This document shows, in pieces, positions 1 through 7,957 of a DNA stretch of 12,907 bases. Below the pieces are notes generated by a model. That model was not told the origin of the DNA, ran no database searches, and saw only the letters and a program-made list of their open reading frames with translations. The stretch is from Oscillospiraceae bacterium (GTDB lineage: Bacteria > Bacillota > Clostridia > Oscillospirales > Oscillospiraceae): assembly GCA_902766215.1 (NCBI GenBank), contig CACXCV010000072.1, positions 1-12,907 of the forward strand. Direction: 5' to 3'. Position 1 is the stretch's first letter; each line of letters begins with the position of its first letter. The translations under genes and the position numbers were made by a program.

Positions 1-1
1 C

Positions 2-526
2 CCGGTGGAGACAGCCGGCACCTTTGCCCTGCCGGAGGCGCAGCTCGACCGCTTTCTGCTGCGGCTGAGCCTGGGCTATCCCCAGCACAGCGAGAGCGTC
101 ACCGTCCTGCAGAACTATCTGGACGGCCGCGGCTCCAACGACATTCAGCTGCAGCCGGTGACCACCGGCGCGCAGATTGCCGAGGCGCAGGCCGCCGTGA
201 CCCGGGTGCGCATTGACCCGGTGATCGTCGATTACATCGTCCGCCTGGCCGAGGCCACCCGTGTCCACGAAGACGTGGCCCTGGGCGTGTCCACCCGCGG
301 CATGCTGTCCATGACCCGCTGCTGCCAGGCGGCGGCGGCCATTGCCGGGCGCGACTATGTCCTTCCGGACGACGTCAAGCGGCTGGCCGGCCCGGTGTTT
401 GCCCACCGCCTGATTCTCAAGACGCGCTATGGCGCCGACCAGAAGGGCGCCGAGATTCTGGGCCGGATCCTCTCCAGCGTTGCCGCCCCCACCGAGGACC
501 CCGGCGCCAAGCTGCCCACCGCATAA
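2..526 (+). CDS. MoxR-family AAA+ ATPase, C-terminal part (5' end outside window)
   Basis: The reading frame is open from the left edge, so this is the last 174 residues of a larger protein. It opens inside the AAA+ core: residues PVETAGTFALPEAQLDRF match the MoxR motif that follows Walker B and sensor 1. Further on, GVSTRGML lies where MoxR proteins have the sensor-2 motif G-[AV]-S-x-R, inside the helical lid, and GRDYVLPDDVKRLAGPVFAHRLIL is the typical C-terminal lid ending. MoxR ATPases are thought to act as chaperone-like remodelling factors, usually encoded beside DUF58 proteins and often beside transglutaminase or von Willebrand proteins. The DUF58 gene begins 12 bases after the stop, so the two are surely cotranscribed. 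The Walker A region is not in the window. Family identity is firm; the substrate is unknown. Confidence 0.93.
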   Translation, partial: PVETAGTFALPEAQLDRFLLRLSLGYPQHSESVTVLQNYLDGRGSNDIQLQPVTTGAQIAEAQAAVTRVRIDPVIVDYIVRLAEATRVHEDVALGVSTRGMLSMTRCCQAAAAIAGRDYVLPDDVKRLAGPVFAHRLILKTRYGADQKGAEILGRILSSVAAPTEDPGAKLPTA

Positions 527-538
527 GGGGGCGCCAAG

Positions 539-1630
539 ATGACACAGGCCTTTTGGGTCATTGTCGTGGCCGGCCTGCTGATGTTTCTGCAGATTGTTTA
601 TTTCCGCCGTGTTGCGTTCCGCAAGCTCTCGTATTCGCGCACCATCTCCCGGCGCGCCGTCTACGAGGGGGAGCGCATACAGCTGGTAGAGGTCATCAGC
701 AACAACAAGCTGACGCCGCTGCCCTGGCTGCGGGTGGAGTCCCGCCTGTCGCCCTATCTGCAATTCCGCTCCCACGACGACCTGAGTATCAAAGACGACC
801 GCTTTCACCGCAGCGTGTTTTTCGTCCGCAGTTTCAGCCGGATCACCCGGCGCTATGACGTGCTGTGCGCCCACCGGGGCTATTTCGACCTGTCCAACAC
901 CACGCTGACGGCGGGCGACCTGTTCGGCATGGCCGCCTTTCCAATGCAGCTGCAGCAGCCCACCCACCTGTTTGTCTATCCCGCCGCGCTGAGCAGCGAA
1001 CAGCTGCCCCAGGAGGCGCTGCGCTGGCAGGGCGACATCTCCGTCCGCCGCTGGATTTTCCCCGACCCGATTCTGATCAACGGCATCCGCGAATACCGCA
1101 CCGGCGACAGCCGCAAGGACATCCACTGGAAGGCCTCGGCCCGCACCGGCCAGCTGCAGGTGAAGACCCACGACTACACCGTGCAGCCCAAGCTGGTGCT
1201 GCTGCTGAACATCGATCCCAAGGAAAACTTCTGGGGCAACCTGACCGAGCAGCAGCAGGAAACCGTGGAATACGGCATCCGCGTGGTGGCCACGCTCAGC
1301 CGCTGGGCTTATGAGAACGACATGGACGTGGGCTTTTACAGCAACGGCGCCATCAGCTATGAGCCGGGCACGCGCATTGCCCTCGCGCCCACGCATTCCG
1401 ACCGGCAGCAGGAGCTGCTGCTGTCCACGCTGGCGGGATTTGTGGCCAAGCAGGCCGAGTCCGTGTTCCACACGTTGGAGCGCATGGTGGCCGACGAGCT
1501 GGACGACGCCGACATTCTGGTGGTGTCGGCCTATTGGAGCGACTCGCTCAGCCAGCGCTGCGACGCGCTGCGCCGCCGCGGCAACCATGTGACTTACATT
1601 CCGTTCGGAGAGGGGGGCGCCGGAGCATGA
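539..1630 (+). CDS. DUF58 domain-containing protein
   Basis: This 363-residue protein has one hydrophobic N-terminal segment (about residues 5-22), a basic stop-transfer stretch (YFRRVAFRK), a beta-rich middle, and the DUF58 signature at about 182-203 (GIREYRTGDSRKDIHWKASA). The C-terminal half, beginning KLVLLLNID at about 218, has the look of a vWA-like fold, which DUF58 proteins are known to resemble. DUF58 proteins are the standard partners of MoxR ATPases; the pair may act in envelope assembly or stress, but no reaction is known. The ATG follows an AAGGGGG ribosome binding site at 525-531. The stop overlaps the next start in an ATGA arrangement, which points to translational coupling. 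Family is certain, role inferred. Confidence 0.93.
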   Translation: MTQAFWVIVVAGLLMFLQIVYFRRVAFRKLSYSRTISRRAVYEGERIQLVEVISNNKLTPLPWLRVESRLSPYLQFRSHDDLSIKDDRFHRSVFFVRSFSRITRRYDVLCAHRGYFDLSNTTLTAGDLFGMAAFPMQLQQPTHLFVYPAALSSEQLPQEALRWQGDISVRRWIFPDPILINGIREYRTGDSRKDIHWKASARTGQLQVKTHDYTVQPKLVLLLNIDPKENFWGNLTEQQQETVEYGIRVVATLSRWAYENDMDVGFYSNGAISYEPGTRIALAPTHSDRQQELLLSTLAGFVAKQAESVFHTLERMVADELDDADILVVSAYWSDSLSQRCDALRRRGNHVTYIPFGEGGAGA

Positions 1631-2967
1631 GACCTTCTTCCTTTCAGCGCTGGCTGTTTGAGGCCATCAATCTGCTGCTGGTTCTGACCTTTTCCATCCC
1701 TCTTTCGGCGCTGCTGGGGCTTGCTTTTGGCTATGTCAGCCAGCTGACGCTGTGGGTGCTGTGCGTGGTGGCGCTGGGCTTTCTGGCCGGGCGCGTGACC
1801 ATGCGCCTGTCTGCCGGAGCCGCCATGCTGGGCTGCGGCCTGGCCGCCGCCGGGGCCGGCGCGCTCTGCGGCGTGCTGCTGAGCCTGTTCACCGGCGGCT
1901 TTGAGGCGCATCTGCTGGGCAGCCTTGTCTATGTGGCCGTGGCAGTCATCGGCAGCATCTACTTTTTCTTCTGCGCGCGCAAGGCTGCCTATACCATCTA
2001 CGCCCCCATGACCACCGTCGGCGTGCTGCTGCACCTGGCGGCGCTGCTGGCTCTCACCGCGCTGAAGGCGCCCGCCCAGCTGCTGCGCATCTGCTCCGGG
2101 GCCGCCATTGTGTTTTTCCTGCTGGCGCTGTATGCCTATAACGCCCGCGGCCTGCGCAAGAGTGTCTACACCGGCGACAAGGCCCGCTCGGCGCGCCTGC
2201 CCCGCGGGATTCAGGCCAGCAGCTTTCTGCTGGTCAGCGGCTTCATCCTGCTGGCCGTGCTGCTCTCGTGGCTGGGGCCTGCCATCCCGGCGCTGGCCGG
2301 GCTGGTGGGGCGCGGGCTGCTGTTTCTGGTGCGGGGCGTGCTGTCGCTCATCGGCCTGATCGACAAGCTGGCCTTTCTGGTTGACCCGCTGCAGTCCGGC
2401 AACAGCGGCGAGTCGGACAATGGCTCATTTATGGACGCCAAGCCGCGGGAGCAGTCCGAGCTGATGAACCACCTGGTGGGCGTGCTGGCCATTGTGGCTG
2501 TGGTCATTCTGGGCGCGGCGCTGCTGGTAATGTTCTATAAAAAGTTCCTCAAGGGGCTCAAGGGCGTGCAGGCGCTCCTCAGCCGCCTGCGCGGCATGTT
2601 CGAGCCGGAGCAGGAGGAGGACTATGTGGACGAAACCGAGAGTCTCTTCTCCTGGAAAAAAGCGCTGGAAAGCGCCACCGAGGGGCTGCGCAGCGCGCTG
2701 CACAAGCTGACGGACCGGCCGCAGAAGTATGACGACTTCCAGACCGGGCAGCTGAAGATCCGCTTTGTCTATCAGTCGCTGCTCAAGCGGCGCATGGCGC
2801 AGGAGGGCGGCGCTGCCGCGCGGTATGAAACGCCCAACGAGCTGCAGCCCCACCTGCCGGCCGAGGCCGCTGGACTGATCGACGCCTATAACGGCGTGCG
2901 CTACGCCGGCGCCGAGCCGACCGAGGCGCAGCTGTCCCAGGCGCAGGCCCTGCTCAAACAAAAATAA
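1627..2967 (+). CDS. Polytopic membrane protein with DUF4129-like C-terminal domain
   Basis: I start this 446-residue protein at the ATG at 1627, which overlaps the DUF58 stop by four bases and begins a membrane segment at once; the frame is open further upstream but only over the DUF58 coding region. About 7-9 hydrophobic segments are visible (roughly 12-33, 40-56, 62-87, 97-116, 128-146, 155-172, 197-216, 225-248 and 283-303). A cytosolic tail follows, with an acidic patch (EPEQEEDYVDE, about 326-336) and a DUF4129-like end: VYQSLLKRR, TPNEL and AAGLIDAYNGVRYAG. DUF4129 usually ends transglutaminase-like membrane proteins encoded third in MoxR-DUF58 operons. Here I see no Cys-His-Asp transglutaminase core between membrane part and tail, so this looks like a catalytic-domain-free version. 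Function unknown; it probably works with the two upstream genes. Confidence 0.8.
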   Translation: MRPSSFQRWLFEAINLLLVLTFSIPLSALLGLAFGYVSQLTLWVLCVVALGFLAGRVTMRLSAGAAMLGCGLAAAGAGALCGVLLSLFTGGFEAHLLGSLVYVAVAVIGSIYFFFCARKAAYTIYAPMTTVGVLLHLAALLALTALKAPAQLLRICSGAAIVFFLLALYAYNARGLRKSVYTGDKARSARLPRGIQASSFLLVSGFILLAVLLSWLGPAIPALAGLVGRGLLFLVRGVLSLIGLIDKLAFLVDPLQSGNSGESDNGSFMDAKPREQSELMNHLVGVLAIVAVVILGAALLVMFYKKFLKGLKGVQALLSRLRGMFEPEQEEDYVDETESLFSWKKALESATEGLRSALHKLTDRPQKYDDFQTGQLKIRFVYQSLLKRRMAQEGGAAARYETPNELQPHLPAEAAGLIDAYNGVRYAGAEPTEAQLSQAQALLKQK

Positions 2968-2969
2968 CC

Positions 2970-2983
2970 GTATCCCGGGATAC
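2970..2983. repeat. 14-base perfect palindrome after the moxR operon
   Basis: GTATCCCGGGATAC is fully self-complementary. It begins two bases after the stop of the DUF4129-like gene and ends two bases before the large terminator-like hairpin. It could add to transcript folding or be a protein-binding dyad; nothing else in the window repeats it as far as I can see. Confidence 0.6.
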
Positions 2984-2985
2984 AC

Positions 2986-3020
2986 ACAGGAGGGCCGGCG
3001 CTGTGCGCCGGCCCTCCTGT
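2986..3020 (+). terminator. Large GC-rich hairpin ending the moxR-DUF58-DUF4129 operon
   Basis: A perfect 16-bp stem (arms 2986-3001 and 3005-3020, left arm ACAGGAGGGCCGGCGC) closes a three-base loop. It lies 18 bases after the operon's last stop. No uninterrupted T-run follows; the next T-rich stretch is only about 20 bases on. It is therefore either a non-canonical terminator or an RNA 3'-end stabiliser. The position argues for an end-of-operon role. Confidence 0.6.
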
Positions 3021-3329
3021 CCATGTCAGCAGTGCGGTCTTGTCTTTCTGCACCGCTTGCTTCCTTCTTAACGGCTTATTTTCCGTCAAATTGCACAATC
3101 GTTTTCTTCGTCACAAAGCCGCCGGTTCCGCTTCATTTCCTGGGGCGAACCGGATTTTCGCCCTGGTTTCCATAAGGTCAAGGTTCTGCTCTGTTATGTC
3201 CGGCGGATGGCAAAGCCCTTGTCCGGCAAGGGATCCCGCTGTTCCCCAGCGCCTTGTAAAAAAAGGAATTCGAACTTTTCGGTGTTTATTTGGCTGTTAT
3301 GCCCCATCGATCTTTGTGAAAGCCACACA
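3021..3329. other. Intergenic stretch with no supported gene; several hairpins
   Basis: This stretch is less GC-rich than its surroundings. Frames open across it lack a ribosome binding site, have mixed composition and resemble no family I know. It does hold inverted repeats: CCGGTTC (3122-3128) with GAACCGG (3147-3153); GGGCGAA (3143-3149) with TTCGCCC (3157-3163), which competes with the first because the arms overlap; and CCCTTG (3216-3221) with CAAGGG (3227-3232) around a five-base loop. A run of seven A follows near 3258. It could hold a small RNA or be decayed sequence; no known RNA family or riboswitch core is recognised. Confidence 0.45.
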
Positions 3330-3358
3330 TTGACTTCCCTTCTCCCCAATGGTACTAT
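3330..3358 (+). promoter_or_regulatory. Sigma-A-type promoter of the zinc-ribbon gene
   Basis: TTGACT at 3330-3335 and TACTAT at 3353-3358 are separated by exactly 17 bases. Transcription would begin near 3365, giving a leader of about 50 bases before the start at 3417. Five of six -35 bases and four of six -10 bases match consensus. The placement just upstream of an isolated small gene supports it. Confidence 0.75.
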
Positions 3359-3416
3359 GGCAGCAGTTCCACGAAACAAACAAACGCTGCACGGCTTGAG
3401 GGGGAGGCGATTTTTG

Positions 3417-3626
3417 ATGATCTGCACCTGTGAGCGCTGTCTGTATACCTTTGAAACGGCCTTCCAGCCGGAGCAATGCCCCGACTGCGGCAAGTTTGCC
3501 GTCCGCACTGCCACCACCCGCGAGGCCGGCGAATACCGCCGTATCCGCCAGGAGCTGGCGCGGGACGAGCAGTCGTCCCCCTGGTACCGTCAGGCCAGCC
3601 CGTCGCGGCTTGCCTACGGGCTGTAG
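3417..3626 (+). CDS. Small zinc-ribbon protein (69 aa)
   Basis: The protein begins MICTCERCLYTFE and continues with EQCPDCGKFAVR. A CxC-x2-C group near the N terminus (Cys3, Cys5, Cys8) and a CPDC group about 15 residues later form a rubredoxin/zinc-ribbon-like metal site. A basic, charged helical tail (EYRRIRQELARDEQ) follows. Short proteins of this pattern are common in Clostridia as conserved hypotheticals; no function is established that I know of, and nucleic-acid or protein binding is only a guess. The start is set by the GGGGGAGG ribosome binding site at about 3400-3407; the frame is open further upstream, but that would cross the promoter. The gene has its own promoter and terminator, so it is monocistronic. 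Confidence 0.85.
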   Translation: MICTCERCLYTFETAFQPEQCPDCGKFAVRTATTREAGEYRRIRQELARDEQSSPWYRQASPSRLAYGL

Positions 3627-3633
3627 CTTTTTT
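3597..3633 (+). terminator. Probable intrinsic terminator overlapping the zinc-ribbon 3' end
   Basis: AGCCCGT (3597-3603) pairs with ACGGGCT (3616-3622) around a 12-base loop, followed five bases later by six T (3628-3633). The stem uses the last codons of the zinc-ribbon gene and sits just before its stop. The stem is short and the gap to the T-run is wider than ideal, so confidence is moderate. Confidence 0.5.
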
Positions 3634-3642
3634 CATATCGGT

Positions 3643-3678
3643 AAAAACGCAGCGCCTGCCGCTCTGGCAGGCGCTGCG
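3643..3678 (-). terminator. Intrinsic terminator of the DUF4203-like gene
   Basis: A perfect 13-bp stem (arms 3648-3660 and 3666-3678, CGCAGCGCCTGCC) has a five-base loop. Read on the minus strand it is followed at once by TTTTT (3643-3647), and it lies 17 bases past the stop of the minus-strand gene. On the plus strand it has no T-run, so it mainly serves the minus gene. Confidence 0.85.
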
Positions 3679-3695
3679 TTCCGCTTGCTCCGGTT

Positions 3696-4265
3696 TTACC
3701 GTCCGCCGTGGAACTGGTACACCATGCCAATCACGCCGGTCATCAGCCCCACGCCCTGTCCCAGATACTGCACCGCCGCGTCCTGCGCCAGCAGGCCGAA
3801 GACCGTGGAGGCAAACAGCATCCCGCCGAACAGCGCCGTGACGACAATCACCGCCGGACGATAGAACCGGTAGACCAGCAGCCCTGCCAGCAGGCCCACC
3901 GCCGCCGACACCGTCCACACGACCCACGGCTCCAGCGGGCCGATCAGCCCGGGGCTGAGCAGCCGGTAGGTCAGGGCCAGCGCGCACGCGCCGCAGACCA
4001 GAAACAGCCCCAGCTTGTGCATCCGGAATGCCAGCAGGCCCAGGCCGATCCCCAGCCCTGCCGCCAGCCCCACGCCCCACCAGTACACCGGCAGGCGCAG
4101 CAGCCGCGCCAGCACAAAGCCCAGCGCCGCGCCGCCCACAATGCCGCCCAGCGTCACCATCGCCCGGCGCAGCCGATAACCCACAAAGCAGCAGAACATC
4201 GCCAGATACAGCGCCGCCACCACCTCAACGGCCTGTCTTATGCCCCACGACTGTGCAATAATCAT
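3696..4265 (-). CDS. Seven-pass DUF4203/TM7S3-TM198-like membrane protein
   Basis: This 189-residue protein is almost entirely hydrophobic, with seven predicted membrane segments (about 11-29, 36-55, 62-80, 85-103, 110-131, 135-156 and 163-183). FVGYRLRRAMVTLGGIVGGAALGF and VYRFYRPAVIVVTALFGG resemble the repeated GYRL...G-rich pattern of DUF4203 proteins, whose function in bacteria is unknown. A GTG nine bases upstream is possible, but the GGAGG at 4274-4278 lies eight bases before the ATG and only about one before the GTG, so I start at the ATG. It diverges from the YerC-like gene over about 110 bases and ends at a strong terminator. Membrane location is firm; family assignment is moderate. 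Confidence 0.8.
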   Translation of the reverse strand: MIIAQSWGIRQAVEVVAALYLAMFCCFVGYRLRRAMVTLGGIVGGAALGFVLARLLRLPVYWWGVGLAAGLGIGLGLLAFRMHKLGLFLVCGACALALTYRLLSPGLIGPLEPWVVWTVSAAVGLLAGLLVYRFYRPAVIVVTALFGGMLFASTVFGLLAQDAAVQYLGQGVGLMTGVIGMVYQFHGGR

Positions 4266-4273
4266 GCCGCACA

Positions 4274-4278
4274 CCTCC
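4274..4278 (-). promoter_or_regulatory. Ribosome binding site setting the DUF4203-like start
   Basis: GGAGG on the minus strand stands eight bases from the ATG at 4265-4263. It nearly touches the alternative upstream GTG at 4274-4272, which therefore is an unlikely start. Confidence 0.75.
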
Positions 4279-4316
4279 GCATTTTTTTAAAATGACTGGA
4301 ATTATCTCTATTTCCG

Positions 4317-4325
4317 TGCTATGAT
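4317..4325 (+). promoter_or_regulatory. Possible extended -10 promoter of the YerC-like gene
   Basis: TGCTATGAT contains the extended -10 element TGn followed by TATGAT (4320-4325). A weak TGGAAT lies 17 bases upstream at 4297-4302 as a -35. Initiation near 4332 would give a leader of about 45 bases. A second AT-rich candidate, TAAAAT at 4330-4335, cannot be excluded. Confidence 0.45.
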
Positions 4326-4376
4326 GTAGTAAAATACAACAACGAACCGCGCCCAATTGATAAGGGGGAATCTCAT

Positions 4377-4682
4377 ATGACGATTCGTCAACTGCCCGAC
4401 CTGAGTCACCTGTATCAGACCATTACCTCGATTGAGTCCGAGGCCGAATGCGCCAGCCTGCTGGAGGACCTCTGCTCGCAAAACGAGCTGCGCGCGCTGA
4501 ATCAGCGGCTGGAGGTCTCCGCCATGCTGCTGGCCGGCGAAACGTTCCTCTCCATCCAGCAGAAGCTGGGCGTGTCCAGCGCCATTGTCGCCCGCATGAA
4601 CCGGGCGCTGCAGCATTCCCGCGGCGGGCTGCAGCAAGTGCTGGAGCGGGCGGACATCCACCCCGCAGAAGAAAAGCCCTGA
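4377..4682 (+). CDS. YerC/YecD family TrpR-related DNA-binding protein
   Basis: The 101-residue protein matches the TrpR-related YerC/YecD family. An N-terminal helix region runs to about 30; ELRALNQRLEVSAMLLAGETF (37-57) is the family's core, and SIQQKLGVSSAIVARMNRAL (59-78) is the helix-turn-helix, followed by the GG motif of SRGGLQQVL. In TrpR the equivalent helices bind operator DNA. The YerC group, widespread in Firmicutes, has no settled ligand or regulon that I know of, and no tryptophan genes are nearby. The AAGGGGG ribosome binding site at 4362-4368 lies eight bases before the ATG. The gene stands alone between a divergent membrane-protein gene and a strong terminator, so autoregulation is plausible but unproven. 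Confidence 0.92.
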   Translation: MTIRQLPDLSHLYQTITSIESEAECASLLEDLCSQNELRALNQRLEVSAMLLAGETFLSIQQKLGVSSAIVARMNRALQHSRGGLQQVLERADIHPAEEKP

Positions 4683-4693
4683 CCCACCAAGCT

Positions 4694-4735
4694 GGGCCTG
4701 CTGCCGAAGTATTTCGGCGGCAGGCCCTTGTTTTA
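4694..4735 (+). terminator. Intrinsic terminator of the YerC-like gene
   Basis: A 15-bp stem (arms 4694-4708 and 4713-4727, with one G-T pair) has a four-base loop and is followed by TTGTTTTATT. It sits 11 bases past the stop. The T-run overlaps the 3' end of the convergent minus-strand gene. Read on the minus strand there is no T-run, so it is at best a weak end point for the operon coming from the right. Confidence 0.88.
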
Positions 4736-5692
4736 TTCCATGCGCAGATCTCTGCCAAAGAAGATCAGCAGCTCATACTGCCCCAACAAGCGCGAAATCA
4801 GCTGCGGCGGATAGCGCTGCTGCAGCGTGGCCGAGGACAGATTAGTAGAAATCACCGTGGGATGACCCTCCAGCAGACGGCTGTCCAGCACCGAATAAAG
4901 CACCGAGTTGGTAAACTGGGTGCTCATCTCCGTGCCCAGGTCGTCGATGATCAGCAGCTGGGTTTCCTCATAGGCGCGGGGCCGCTCGGCGCCGCCGAAC
5001 TGGGCGTTTTCATACTCGCGCAGCATGGCGCTCACGCGGGTATACACCACACCCACGTCCTGCATGGTCAGCGTGCGGGCCAGACAGGCCGAGAGCAGCG
5101 TTTTCCCCAGGCCCGTGCCGCCGCACAGCAGCAGAGAAGGGCTGCCGGGGCCAAACCGCGCCGCCCAGTCCTGACACCGGGCCAGGACCTGCCGCATCTG
5201 CTCGCGGGGGCTGATTTGCAGTTTTTCCTCCGTACGGGTTTCGTATACATCCAGGTGAAAGCTGTCAAAGCCTGGCTCGTTCTTTCCGGGCAGGCTGGCC
5301 AGCTGGTCCATCTGCACCTGACGGCACTGGGCGCGCAGGCAGCCGCACAGCTGCTGTCCCTGCCAGCCGGTGCCGCCGCAGCGGCTGCACCGGGCGTCGG
5401 TATCGAGATAGTCCGGCATGTTCAGTCCCGCCAGCAGCGCCGTCCGCTCAGCCTGGGCTGCCAGGTTGGCCTCGCGCGCCTGACGCAGCGCCTGCTCGGG
5501 GTCGCTGCGCTTTTCAAAGGCGGATGCCATCACCTGCGCCACAGTTGAGCGCAGGCGCAGATCCAGTGCCCGCAGCCGCGGTTCGGCCGCATAGGCCGCC
5601 TGGCGCTGCCGGTCTGCCTCCTGTTCGCGCTCACGCTGCTGCGCCTGATAGCGCTGCCGCGCCTGACGCATGGTCTGTGCCGAATATGCCAC
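4733..5692 (-). CDS. DnaC/DnaI-like AAA+ helicase loader (ATP-binding protein)
   Basis: This 319-residue protein is an AAA+ helicase-loader type. The first 80 residues are a charged, probably coiled-coil region. A small metal site follows: Cys102, Cys105, Cys116 and Cys118, in CSRCGGTGW and CGC. The ATPase core has Walker A GGTGLGKT (191-198), Walker B LLIIDDLG (246-253), sensor 1 at STN (282-284), and SRL (300-302), where loaders carry the arginine finger. DnaC/DnaI proteins place the replicative helicase on DNA; an N-terminal zinc site is known in DnaI. The GTG start has AAAGGAGG eight bases upstream, and only three bases separate it from the DnaD-like stop. The paired genes argue for a chromosomal primosome function; a prophage origin is possible but no phage genes are seen. 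Confidence 0.92.
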   Translation of the reverse strand: MAYSAQTMRQARQRYQAQQREREQEADRQRQAAYAAEPRLRALDLRLRSTVAQVMASAFEKRSDPEQALRQAREANLAAQAERTALLAGLNMPDYLDTDARCSRCGGTGWQGQQLCGCLRAQCRQVQMDQLASLPGKNEPGFDSFHLDVYETRTEEKLQISPREQMRQVLARCQDWAARFGPGSPSLLLCGGTGLGKTLLSACLARTLTMQDVGVVYTRVSAMLREYENAQFGGAERPRAYEETQLLIIDDLGTEMSTQFTNSVLYSVLDSRLLEGHPTVISTNLSSATLQQRYPPQLISRLLGQYELLIFFGRDLRME

Positions 5693-5695
5693 GGC

Positions 5696-6640
5696 TCAGT
5701 CCTCCTTTCGCTGATGCAGCCGGGCAATGGCCCGGCGTTCAATCTCCCCCGGCTCCAGCGCCACCGGCTGGCGCATGTCCCCCGGCGCGGGCTGCGCGCC
5801 CTTGCCCCGGGTGAAGGCCGGGCGCTCCGGCCGGGCCGGCTTTACATCGCCCTGCTCGATCTCCGCCACGGTGCGCAAGCCCTGCTCGTCCCAGCGGCGC
5901 AGAATGGCGTCCATATACGGCCACTTCAGCCCGCCGGTGGCCAGGCACGTGCGCTCATAGGCCAGGGCAATCACCTCGTCCGGCAGGCGCAGCTGCGCCC
6001 ACTGGAGCAGATAGCGCTCCTCGCCGGCTGTCAGCCGCCGCCCCTGCACGCCCAGCAGCGCCTGATAGCGCCCCATGGCCGCGTATTGCTGCAGCTGGCG
6101 GTTCATATAGGCCGCCGCGGCCTCGACGGTATCGATCCCCTGCTCGGCCCAGAGATAGCCCTCTTTTTCAATCACGCGCATGCTGGGCGCGCGGCTGGCC
6201 CCGTGGCTGCGGCCCCGCTGGATGCAATAGTGAATCAGCAGGCCGATTACCTCGGTGGGCAGGCGCAGAAAGTCATGCAGCCCCAGCAGCGTCTTCAGCT
6301 CCTCGCCCGAGAGCGTCCGCCCCAGGCGGCGCTGGGCCTCGCCCACCAGCAGCTGAAAGCTCTGGTCGCGGCGCTGCGCCTGGGCCACGTCCTGCTCGGT
6401 ATACCGGTGCGGCTCCGGCTGCCGGGGCGGCTCGGCCGCGGCCGAGGCCACCAGTCCCAGCTGCGTCAGCAGGCTCAGTGCCAGCTGAAGGCGCGGCTCG
6501 TCCATCTGCAGTGCCTGCGCTGCCTGGCTGAGCACCAGCGCACCGCTGGACTTGATGTACAGATACAGCAGGCAGGCGTCGCCGCTGCCGCTGCCCAGCA
6601 GCAGCCGCAGCTCCCGCTCGTCCAACCGGACCTCTGCCAC
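5696..6640 (-). CDS. DnaD-like replication initiation protein (DnaD/DnaB_2 repeats)
   Basis: A 314-residue protein. Residues about 1-70 look like a winged helix (CLLYLYIKSSGALVLSQAAQALQM...LTQLGLV). Two copies of the DnaD/DnaB C-terminal module follow: the first at about 94-175 (LLGLHDFLRLPTEVIGLLIHYC), the second at about 193-260 (LLQWAQLRLPDEVIALAYERT), ending in YMDAILRRWDEQGL (242-255), the YxxxI-xxxW-xxxG signature. DnaD and DnaB of Bacillus remodel DNA and recruit the helicase-loader complex; the two-module layout is closer to DnaB. The tail is basic, proline-rich and probably flexible. The GTG start follows AAGGAGGG by about seven bases. It lies 21 bases after the dehydratase-like gene and three before the helicase loader. 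Confidence 0.9.
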   Translation of the reverse strand: MAEVRLDERELRLLLGSGSGDACLLYLYIKSSGALVLSQAAQALQMDEPRLQLALSLLTQLGLVASAAAEPPRQPEPHRYTEQDVAQAQRRDQSFQLLVGEAQRRLGRTLSGEELKTLLGLHDFLRLPTEVIGLLIHYCIQRGRSHGASRAPSMRVIEKEGYLWAEQGIDTVEAAAAYMNRQLQQYAAMGRYQALLGVQGRRLTAGEERYLLQWAQLRLPDEVIALAYERTCLATGGLKWPYMDAILRRWDEQGLRTVAEIEQGDVKPARPERPAFTRGKGAQPAPGDMRQPVALEPGEIERRAIARLHQRKED

Positions 6641-6661
6641 TCCGGCTCCCTCCTTGTGTGT

Positions 6662-7951
<1,290 letters not shown>

Positions 7952-7957
7952 TGGGGG

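Noticed and set aside
1534..1626. Upstream start for the DUF4129-like membrane protein
   Set aside because: It would overlap the DUF58 coding sequence by nearly 100 bases. The ATG at 1627 gives the usual ATGA overlap and a normal membrane-protein N terminus.
3040..3333. 97-codon plus frame in the intergenic stretch
   Set aside because: It starts at a TTG without a ribosome binding site, has no recognisable domain and crosses the -35 of the zinc-ribbon promoter.
3207..3416. 70-codon N-terminal extension of the zinc-ribbon protein
   Set aside because: The frame is open, but it would cover the promoter at 3330-3358, and the start at 3417 has a strong ribosome binding site and begins the metal-binding motif directly.
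4733..6640. Prophage origin for the DnaD/DnaC-like pair
   Set aside because: Phage replication modules carry such pairs, but there are no integrase, repressor or structural genes and no attachment repeats beside the tRNA in this window.
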